Shown here: positions 56,214 through 64,000 of the stretch, piece by piece
Layout: every line of letters begins with the position of its first letter
How positions within the stretch are numbered: the first letter of the stretch is position 1
Assembly: GCA_037127255.1 (NCBI GenBank)
Contig: JBANSL010000004.1
Coordinates: 77,528,127 to 77,592,126, forward strand
Length of the DNA: 64,000 nucleotides
Reading direction: 5' to 3'
From: Persicaria tinctoria
Lineage: Eukaryota > Streptophyta > Magnoliopsida > Caryophyllales > Polygonaceae
Made by a program: the position numbers and the translations under genes
The notes under the pieces: generated by a model
What the model was told of the DNA's origin: nothing
Database searches by the model: none
Seen by the model: the letters and a program-made list of their open reading frames with translations, nothing else

Positions 56214-56537
56214 GAGCATCCACAATGGGGTGTTTTAACCCCAAAATAAGAAACCAATTAATAAAAAATTGAAGAAGAGGGGGAGATGGGTTTAGGAATG
56301 ATTTGACAAGTTTCTTACTAAGAAACCTTTAAAACCCAAGAAAGAGAAAGAAAAAGGAGAGGAGGTGGGCCAACATGAGGAGAGAGAGTGAGAAGAAAAA
56401 AATAGGTGGGTCCCAATAAAAAAATAAAATAGGGTTTTAGGGATGTGGGTGAAAAAATGTATTAGGTTTTTTAAGGAGAGAGAAATATAAAAAGTGTAGT
56501 TAAGGAACCCGGGTGGGTTTCACGAATGCGGATGCTC
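56214..56537. mobile_element. Tourist-like (PIF/Harbinger) MITE
   Basis: 324 bp with ends GAGCATCCACAATGGGG and, inverted, GAGCATCCGCATTCGTG, flanked by the 3-bp duplication TTA (56211-56213 and 56538-56540). Purine-rich interior without coding sequence. Confidence 0.85.
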
Positions 56538-56540
56538 TTA

Positions 56541-57120
56541 GTTTCTTGGCACTTATCGCCAATTAATTTTGATTCTCATTTGTAAGGGTGCTTTAGGTTG
56601 GATTATGTCGAATATGTAACTCTTCCATAATCTCTTTCGATAGTAATCAAGGATGTTGAAAGGCTGGACTATGTGACTATGTCGCTTACGTAGACTTTCA
56701 CTAGACAGGTAGCATCTACACATTATCAACTATCAAGGGTGTGGTAAAATTACCACAAAATATAAGGGTGGAGGTGACAAGAGTTCCAGTGAAACGAAAA
56801 AATATGGTGTAACGGTGAAATGAATAAATAGTGTTTAATATTAATGTGGATGTTGAGTTATATGAATGTGCATATGTGAATATTTTATCGTGTATCAATA
56901 TAAATATAGTGTTATTCATTTTATGGTATATGAGTATAAATAATGTCATATTTATATACACATATTTACCTCGTAAGCACAATATTCATTCGTTTCATCG
57001 TTGCATCGTGATTTCTATTTCACCTTACCTGGTGGAGGAAATGAAACTCTAAACAATGGCTTAAATTTTTGTGTTGAATTACATCTAAAATTATTTAATC
57101 TTTGCCACCAATTTGATTTA
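56541..57120. other. Intergenic sequence, nothing recognised
   Basis: AT-rich sequence without protein features or clear repeat borders. Confidence 0.45.
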
Positions 57121-59446
57121 GGGCGTGTTTGGATGTAGCTTTTTAGGGCGTTAGATAGAGCGTTAGATAGAGGGTTTTCAGAAACGCTCTTTCAATTGTG
57201 TTTGGCAAGCCAAGGCGTTTTCAGAAACGCTCTCATCGGCCGCTTTGGAACCGTTTCCTCGACCGCTCCCATTTGAAAGCGTCTGATGAAATTTTGAAGC
57301 GTTCGACGGTGAAGGCGAATCAGAATCCCTCTCCTCTCTTCATCATCGACATCGCCTTCCCTTCCATGAGTGGCGCACGACAAGCTCGGTAAGATCTCTA
57401 ATGGAGTCTATTTCGGCAGGAACCCTAATTTCGATTTCGGCAGCCTTGTTATCATCGTTTTCCCGGTTTGTAGGGGCTCTTCCCAGATTCCAAATCGCCA
57501 TCTCCACCAAACTCTATCCCTTTCACACTCTTCGGGTAATATCCTAATTTCGATTTCAATTTCAATTTTGATTTGCAAAACCTTGTTATCATCAATTTCG
57601 GATTTAATTGTTTTGGGTTCTTATGGCCGATTTTAGGGTTCTGTAACCTAAAATTTCGCATTTAATTTCGATTTGGGGTTCTTAGATGTATGCTTTGATC
57701 TCTAGACTTTGGTTTAATTTTGATCCTGCTACAAGGGTTGATTAAACTTCAACTTAGCTGTATGCTTTGACCTCTGGACTTTGGTTTGAGTTTCAGATCC
57801 ACAAGCTATGTTGGGTGTTATAATATGTATACTGGATTGTGCGAGATTGTGGCACCTCTTCTTGTGTGACTTGACTGAAAACTGAAGGAGTATAGTATTT
57901 TCAATGCTAGCTTCATAACTGGTGTTAATGACACCTTTCAACAGAAGTTGGTTTTTGAAAATCCCAGTTCAGATTTCCATGATATGGCATTTCCATAATT
58001 TGTGTTGTTCAATATAATAGAAGCTGCATAATGCAGATGTCAATTTAAATGTTTACCAGAGTATAAATATATATTATGCAACCACTTCTTGAAATCAGTT
58101 CAAGCCTCTTTGTATTACCAATAATCTCTTAGTTCCAAACCATTTCTTTGCGTAGAGAGTGTAACCATTTCTTTATGTAGAGAGTGTTCATCTCTGGTAT
58201 CTTCTCTAAGGCTTTTTTTTCCATGTTATATGCTTCTTAAAAGTTACTAGAAGTCTTGAACCCCTTGAATTGTTGCTGCCTAGTAGAGTACTATAGTAGT
58301 AAGTTTCCCTGATTTTTGTGGCAGTGGAATCTTAAGGACTTCATATGATTGATGAGAAACTGCTTGCTTTCATTTATGGACTGCATAACTTTCTGTCTTT
58401 AAGCTTTTCTCTTGTTTATCATCATTTAAAGATACGCTTTTATACTCCCTGATTTTTCATGCCAAAGTATTTTCTGCTGCACACAAGAAATGCAGCAGTG
58501 CCTTCGGTTTTCATTGCAGTGCCCAGTTTTTGTTGGTATTATAGACATGTAAGCTATTCTTGAGTGATGTGTTTGCTTAATTTCAGTTTTATTATCTTTG
58601 TGTGCTTATAGAAATAAACGGTTGGTTCTATATTGCTCATAAGAGATTTGTAATTCCTAGTGATGATAATCATAGCCCTTATCGTTATAAATTTCTCAAT
58701 ATTATACATAAAGTGTACATTTGTTATTCAATCTTAATTTATGTTAGTGCAGTTGGTGCAAGTCATGTCTTTGATGCTTATCCTGCAGGTTTTGGTGGAG
58801 GCTTCTTGTTTGATCAGCTTTGCGTCGAACCCTGCATCTTCAATTACCTCTCGGATTTGTTCCTCCTACATATATACAGTACACCATTACATGTAATTCT
58901 TAATATAAAGATACATGGGTTAAAAATGAGTTGAAATAAGCTTGAAAATGAGCTCAAAGTGATCAAAATGAGCAAAATTGACAAAACGAGCATAACAAGA
59001 AAAAAAAAACGAGCATAACAAGCAAAAACGAGCAAACGAGCTCAAATTCAAGCTCAAGCTCGAGCTTGTCTAATTACTAGCAAGCCGAATATGATCACAA
59101 AACCAAACTTGAAAAAAAAATATCACTCCTATTGACAATGTATGATTTTGGCTTTATAGCCCGAGCTTGTTGCTAGGCTATAAAGTCATGTAATTTTTCT
59201 CTTTTATAAAGGAACTTTATAGCCCGGGCCAAATATGACCGGACTCTAAAGTCATACATCAAATAAAATAGATCCATTTTGATAATTTGACAATTTAATC
59301 TCCAAAAAGCTTGGATAATCAAAGGCGTGCCAAACAAGATGTTCAATTTTAAGCTAGATTATAATTTTGATCTAGATTACAATTTTTATCTAGATTATAA
59401 TCTTAATGCCAAACATGCCCTTAATGGTTGAAATCATTTTCTGTAA
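57121..59446 (+). other. Possible broken gene or transposon between GTGTTTGG ends
   Basis: Starts with GGGCGTGTTTGGATG, typical of plant MITE ends; a related inverted CCAAACATGCCC is at about 59410, but I find no target duplication. Inside, ATG at 57367 opens eight codons ending at a donor (CTCG/GTAAGATC), preceded by a pyrimidine-rich leader with repeated GCGTTTTCAGAAACGCTCT words (57177 and 57213 regions). A later segment (about 58785-58850) could encode GFGGGFLFDQLC. I recognise no protein. It may be a gene fragment with intron-like spacers. The end (58925-59110) has GAGCTC/GAGCAAAA repeats. Confidence 0.3.
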
Positions 59447-59506
59447 TTAGAAAGGATGAGAAGATCTTGATCCGACATTTTGGGGAGAGGAGGCCGGAGA
59501 TTTAGA

Positions 59507-59886
59507 GTGGAGAGAAAGAGATGGCGATGAATTTGACGTCGAGTGACAATCAACATTGCTGATTCCAAACTCGGAAAATGGGTAATGTTGATTCTGTTTG
59601 TCATCTCCACTTCCTTTTACATTAGGGACTCTGTTAGGCAACAATGGCTGTTTCCTGCAGCTCCCTCGCTCCTTCATTCTCTTCGCCCGGTATTTCCTTC
59701 TTCCGTTTCACTCTTCTGTTTTTGCTTCTTTTAACTCGGTTGTTTTCAATTCTGTGATTGAATCAATTTTTTTACTCTTCGTATTGATTGGAATTTGGCG
59801 CTTTTCAGATTTGATTTATTGGATAATAGCTCAACTGCTTTGAAAATTGAAACAATGGTTATGGTCTCAGTTTTATTGAATAGTAA
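59507..59886 (+). pseudogene. Duplicated, mutated first exon of the DUF248 methyltransferase
   Basis: Matches 63012-63421 in exon 1 and the start of the following intron. It keeps GCTGATTCCAAACTCGG and CTTCGCCCGGTATTTCC with the same donor. One start codon of the intact gene (ATG, 63049) reads ATT here, and the other lies in diverged sequence. The exon also carries an internal deletion and substitutions. No downstream exon follows before unrelated sequence, so this is a partial segmental duplication, not a second gene. Confidence 0.82.
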
Positions 59887-60540
59887 ACCGAGGGGTTGGT
59901 TTGGACGAAATTTTTTATGGACTTCATTCATACTTGTACAGTTGTGTGTATTTTCATGATCAAGTGTGTGAATTTTAATTTTACTTTTGTCTAATCACCA
60001 CTCTTTTCAGTTTTACAACCACCCTAAACCACTCCAAGTCTCCAATCTATTCATATTCAAGTTTCTTATTTGCACAATATTAATCTATTTGGTTCTATTT
60101 TTTTTTATGGTGCTATGCCTATAGTGGAAGTATTTTGAGCTTTACAAATAAATAAGATATGGCATTTTCAATGAAGATTCAATGTATAAATTGGTTTTGT
60201 AGCTTAAAACTTGTATTGGTTTTAAAGTGTGGACCGATTTGATTGTAAATATGTTTGGATCTAATAAAATAATAAGTTAATGTATGAAATCTTCTTATTT
60301 GTATAAATAGTGATTTCACTTATTGTATTTTACTATTTGAAAACTTTGATTTTCAAAAGTAGGTTCAAAGTTTGATTAATTTATGTTGTAAAAGATCTCT
60401 AATGATCGACGACTATAGAGCACACTTATCATAACCAGATTCTCTACCTAAATAATTAAGCAGATCGTGTTTGATAACATATACAAAGCTATAATTTTAA
60501 AGGTGAATATTTTACAACAATCACACCAAAAAATAATATA
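59887..60540. other. Intergenic sequence
   Basis: AT-rich sequence, possibly old duplicated intron of the methyltransferase at its start. No gene or repeat was recognised. Confidence 0.4.
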
Positions 60541-60673
60541 CTCCCTTTACTTATTTTTAATTGACTTTTACTATTTACTCACGTTTTGAAAGGATGATAA
60601 AACTATTAATTTTTTTTTAATAATTTTATACCGGGACGGATATTTCCACCGCTAATTTTTACTATTTACATCG

Positions 60674-60966
60674 CAAAGTCACCGCATAGGTATGCGGTGG
60701 CTTAATCCGATTTTTCGCTCATCCACCGCATACCTATGCGGTGGGTGTGTTGACCGTATGCCGACCCACCGCATATACATGCGGTGGGTTAGGGTATAAC
60801 AGAGTCCGTTATGCCGAAAACCGAATTGCTGGAAGATATCCGAAACCACCGCATACCTATACGGTGGGTTTGTTGAATTTAAAAAACCCACCGCATAGGT
60901 ATACAGTGGGTTTTTTTACCGTTGCTTTAATAGTAACAAACCCACTGTATAGGTATGCGGTGGGAT
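60674..60966. repeat. Left palindrome cluster of the MULE
   Basis: Six copies of an imperfect inverted repeat with the core CCGCATACCTATGCGG, starting near 60679, 60722, 60761, 60845, 60888 and 60941. Some have compensating or disrupting changes (for example CCGCATATACATGCGG). Each could form a 9-11-bp hairpin. Confidence 0.88.
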
Positions 60967-60987
60967 GTTACCGCGGATGGGGCCCAT

Positions 60988-60995
60988 TATAAATA
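60988..60995 (+). promoter_or_regulatory. TATA box between GGGCCC sites in the MULE
   Basis: TATAAATA with GGGGCCCA just upstream (60979-60986) and GGGCCCC downstream, followed by a pyrimidine-rich leader and an ATG at 61136. This is a convincing plant core promoter layout, suggesting the internal gene fragment is or was transcribed. Confidence 0.5.
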
Positions 60996-61487
60996 GGCTT
61001 GCGGGCCCCATTCTCCGATACAATTTCCGACTCTTCTCCGATTCCAATCCTTGTCTTGCTTTTCGAGCCCGACCTTTTGTTCCGTCGTTTCTCTCCTCCC
61101 CTCTTTCTATCCCCACTTTGAACCCGAGTGTTGAGATGGTGAGAGACAGCGTCCGTGGAAGAGATGCGTCTCATGGTGCCGGTCATTTTCGGAGACATCC
61201 GTTACAAGTAACAACGAAACTATATTAAAATCGAATCAAATTATTTTTAAGCGGAAGGAGATAGTGTTAACGTATTATTGTTATATATAATGTAGTCGGA
61301 TCCGACTATTTAGAGACGTGAGTCTGCTCATCTGGCCGCACTTAGGAGGAGGAGGACAGACGGCTCGCCAGAGCCTCAGGTATGTTGAAATCGCTTAATT
61401 ATGGTTTTATGTGTTGTTAGTAAACGATAGTATTAGGTTGAAATCATTTACTAGGTGTAGGGAAATTGAAATTGGAATCGAATAAGT

Positions 61488-61941
61488 ATGTTTTCTGTTT
61501 TTGCCACGCTTCCCCAGCGTCCTTTGGTGATTTTGTCACAAATGATGCCGATGTTGTGCCTACCTCTGTATGCCACCGGGGGCCCGTCAGTACCGGCCTA
61601 TGAGGAGTTAGATGGAATAGCTTTAGTCGGCAATAGCAACCACTTCGTTCCGGTACGTTTCATATTTCATATTCATGAATTTGTTAATGTTTTGTTTCTC
61701 TCTTCTAATGTCAATAGTCACCTGTTATTCACAGATTTGGTTGTTGTCTGGTTCGCCTCTACCTCCAGTCTACATTACATGGACACGGCATTATGATCGC
61801 ATGGTCAACGGTTGGGAAGAGCAGTTTGCAGCGAGGATTGCACGATACAGAGCCTACCGCCGTCGTGATGGTGGTCGTCCCCTGCATGCCCTATTAGCAC
61901 TTTCCATTTTCTCGTGTCATTTTCCGAACTCCATATGTTGA
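61488..61941 (+). pseudogene. Intron-containing gene fragment inside the MULE
   Basis: Two open segments join at a good intron (donor CCG/GTACGT at 61653, acceptor TTCACAG at 61734) with phase kept. They give ...NSNHFVP followed by IWLLSGSPLPPVYITWTRH and GWEEQFAARIARYRAYRR, then TGA at 61939-61941. The HFV...G.PLPPV...W.RH...GWE...R pattern is reminiscent of a segment found in proteins carried by plant MULEs, but I cannot confirm the family. The upstream part is short and without domains, so the protein is at best partial. Confidence 0.4.
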
Positions 61942-62164
61942 ATTGCGTTGTATCTTTGTCTGTGCCATTTCTCGAACTGCGATGTATGACATTTTTCGAC
62001 CCACGTTTTTTTTTATCCTTGAGATTTATCACACTTTCGTATTATGTTTTTCTTATGCAATTTTCGTTTTTTTTGACATGAAGCATCCACATTCTGCATA
62101 ATGTCAAATAGATATAACATAAATATTTTAAATTTAAATTACAATAATTGATTCTGTAAAATAT

Positions 62165-62412
62165 CAACCCACCGCATATGTATGCGGTGAGATTTGTGAC
62201 TCATCCGGTCCGGTCCTGGAACCTGGCACCCCAAATCGGGTTACCCGAAAGGCCGAAACCCACCGCATACCTATGCGGTGGGGTTCTAACAGAACGGACA
62301 AACCCACTGCAAAGTATTGCGGTGGGTCTGTATACGCCTCGACCCACCGCATACGTATGCGGTGGGTTCGTTGACTGTCATTAAACCCACCACATAGGTA
62401 TGCGGTGATTAG
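62165..62412. repeat. Right palindrome cluster of the MULE
   Basis: Five copies of the same inverted repeat, starting near 62167, 62260, 62303, 62341 and 62385, including CCGCATACGTATGCGG, a perfect palindrome, and the weaker CACTGCAAAGTATTGCGGTG. Confidence 0.88.
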
Positions 62413-62584
62413 CGGTGGAAATAGTAAAAATTAGCGGTGAATTTATCATCCCCCATTTTATACTCGTTAATAATAAAATTATTAAAATTATTATATAAAA
62501 TTATTTTTAAAAACTATAAAAAAAAATTTATATGATTTTTATCATTAAAAAAAACATCACAGTAAGTTGAATACTCTGTATTAT

Positions 62585-62750
62585 ATTCCATCTGTTAAGA
62601 AAAACATGTCGTTTTATGAGTAAAATCTTATTAAGAAAAATATGTTATTTTAGGTATTTTGGTGTCCACTTTCCAAAATTAACCTGATTATGGATTTGTT
62701 AGTTGTAATTTTCAATAAAGTGAAAAAAGAAAGTAATCATTAAGAGTATA
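62585..62750. mobile_element. Truncated Stowaway-like MITE
   Basis: TTCCATCTGTTAAGAAAAAC, ATGTCGTTTTA and the following AT-rich sequence resemble the left half of the MITE at 30782. The right terminus is missing. Confidence 0.45.
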
Positions 62751-63033
62751 AATATGGGGTATAGATAATATAAAAAACAGACGCGTGATGTACACGCGAG
62801 AGAGCGATGACAATGTCGGTGCATCACCTAAAAGAGAGACACTCGAGATGCGATGGCGTCGTTCTTCACGTCTTCGTCGTCCTCGCTCTCAACATCCCTC
62901 CCTCCCTCTCTCCAGATTTTCTGTAGCCATCTTTCAGCAATCTCTTTCTCTGGTTGGCCGGCAGTAGATCGAAATCAAACACAGTCAAGCCCTTCAACCT
63001 CTTCGCAGTTGAGGGGGAGAGAAAGAGGTTTCG

Positions 63034-64000
63034 ATGTCGACAAGCAACATGGCTGATTCCAAACTCGGTAAATCGGTATTGTTGATTCTCTTTGTCATGG
63101 CTACTTCCTTTTACATCGGCACTCTCTTCGGCAACAATGGCCCTTTCCTCCAGGCCCCTCGCTCCTCTCCTTCTTCCTTTTCCCCCGATTCTTCGCCCGG
63201 TATTTCCTTCTTCCGCTTCGCTCATCTGCTTTTGCTTCTTATAACTCAATTGCTTGAATCAATCCGACATCGATTGCTTGAATTTCTTGCATTGTGCTAT
63301 ATATTCTGTGATTGAATCAATTTTTTATTCTGCGCATTGGAATTTGGCGGTTTTCAGATTTGATTTGATGGATGATAGCTCAATTGCTTTGAAACAATGG
63401 TATCGGTTTTATTGAATAGTTACTTGCTGTATAAATTCATGTGATGTGCTTATGTGTTACAAATATAGGAACATGAAATTTAGAAATTTCTGTATGAATG
63501 GTCAGTTCAGCTTCTTGATCCATTTCAAATTGCTGCCTGTAGGCCAAATATGTCCTGTCGTTTTGAATTGAATACGCTTTTCTTTCAGTCATCATACTAT
63601 TTCTTTAGGTTTTGGATTTCACTCACACACACATTTACTGTAATGCTACTGACTAGATGTATTATGGTCGACTATTGTTTATTTATCGTTAGAATCCCTG
63701 ATGGTCAGTACAATAATGTATGGTTTCACTATTTTTTCTTTCTTGTTCCCTGTCTTCGTTTCAACCAGAACTTCTGAAGCATTATTTATGATGTAGGTTT
63801 GACAGTGTTCACGAACAAGGTTGATCTATCTTATAGAAGAGACATGGCTATCCCAGATATAGGGATGAATGTATGCCCTCTGGAGTATAATGAGTATATT
63901 CCGTGTCATAATCCAGCGTATATAAAAGAATTGCTTCCGAGTCTCAATTTGTCTGTGAAGGAAGAACTTGAAAGACACTGCCCTCCACTTGAAAAACGTT
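63034..64000 (+). CDS. DUF248-family methyltransferase (PMT-type), 5' part
   Basis: Exon 1 is 63034-63199 and exon 2 starts at 63797 and is open to the window edge. The intron 63200-63796 has GT...AG ends, and the split Gly codon restores the frame. The N-terminus is short and basic, then a single membrane segment (about residues 14-33) of a type II Golgi protein. Exon 2 encodes the family start with [13 protein letters not shown] and [12 protein letters not shown], characteristic of plant putative methyltransferases related to QUASIMODO2, thought to act on pectin in the Golgi. The catalytic methyltransferase domain lies beyond the window. ATG 63034 was chosen; an in-frame ATG at 63049 is the alternative. 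About 250 bp of likely 5' UTR precede it. Confidence 0.85.

Larger units (their letters stand above)
60632..62454. mobile_element. Mutator-like element with subterminal palindromes
   Basis: 1823 bp flanked by a 9-bp duplication ATTTTATAC (60623-60631 and 62455-62463). The terminal inverted repeats align without gaps over at least 36 bp (left CGGGACGGATATTTCCACC, right inverse GGGGGATGATAAATTCACC, then identical GCTAATTTTTACTATTT). The 9-bp duplication and long inverted ends indicate a MULE. Eleven copies of a CACCGCAT...ATGCGGTG palindrome lie within 325 bp of the ends. There is no full transposase. The interior carries a promoter-like segment and an intron-containing gene fragment. Confidence 0.82.
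60541..62580. mobile_element. Stowaway-like MITE interrupted by a Mutator-like element
   Basis: The left part (60541-60631) starts CTCCCTTTACTTATTTTTAA after TA. The right part (62455 to about 62580) has the TATATGATTTTTATCATT interior of the same MITE type. They are separated by the element at 60632-62454 and its target duplication. The right end of the MITE is eroded, so its border is approximate. Confidence 0.6.

Noticed and set aside
60674..62412. Palindrome arrays considered as a CRISPR-like array
   Set aside because: Spacers are irregular, the repeats are palindromic and split between two transposon ends, and the host is a plant.
62785..63056. Short frames upstream of the methyltransferase ATG as a separate gene
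   Set aside because: Ser-rich translations of a pyrimidine-rich 5' leader; the intact gene starts at 63034.

Overview
The window is a stretch of plant nuclear DNA, almost certainly from a eudicot. It has spliced genes, several nested LTR retrotransposons of the Athila and chromovirus (Del/Tekay-like) types, a Copia remnant, and Stowaway, Tourist, hAT, Mutator and CACTA-type DNA elements. I cannot name the species. Only the right fifth holds host genes. One is complete: a sugar-dependent-1 type triacylglycerol lipase with three coding exons (52888-55870). A DUF248 methyltransferase gene begins at 63034 and runs off the right edge. A mutated partial copy of its first exon lies upstream at about 59507-59886.

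Layout, left to right. Positions 1-25741 are a nest of four LTR elements. The outermost is a minus-strand Athila-like element (E4, 21979-25741 visible). A minus-strand chromovirus (E1, LTRs 2417-3098 and 7149-9686 plus 21672-21978) inserted into its pol region. A complete, very young minus-strand Athila-like element (E2, 9687-21666, 1283-bp LTRs with no difference seen, TSD AGGTC) inserted into one LTR of E1, and a deleted plus-strand Athila-like element (E0, 1-2416) inserted into the other. Positions 26833-30193 are an hAT-type non-autonomous transposon (8-bp TSD GGTCTAGA) split by a chromovirus solo LTR (27196-29986, TSD GAGGG). From about 31037 to 44850 lies an inverted-repeat element (A) with TA-rich ends, carrying a second solo LTR and an RT-less plus-strand Athila-like element (E3, 35061-44230, 2092-bp LTRs, TSD GATAT). 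A smaller relative (B) follows at about 44880-46440, then a CACTA terminus and a Copia remnant (47215-50396). Between the host genes on the right are MITEs and a Mutator-like element (60632-62454, 9-bp TSD) whose subterminal regions carry eleven palindromes.

The most interesting signals are non-coding and belong to the retrotransposons. (1) A hairpin with an AGGA loop and a different stem in each context stands just before both the terminal polypurine tract and an internal copy of that tract in E2 and E3. The chromovirus E1 has the analogous hairpin with a GGGA loop. (2) Each of the three Athila-like families has its own palindromic GC-rich motif, repeated both in the LTR and in the gag-protease linker. 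(3) A module centred on CATTCATGACACCCATG is shared by the 3' non-coding regions of E2 (three copies) and E3 (one copy). (4) Elements A and B have termini built from two identical 6-bp palindromes separated by exactly 19 bp. Several LTR elements here kept gag but lost reverse transcriptase, so at least some were probably mobilised in trans.
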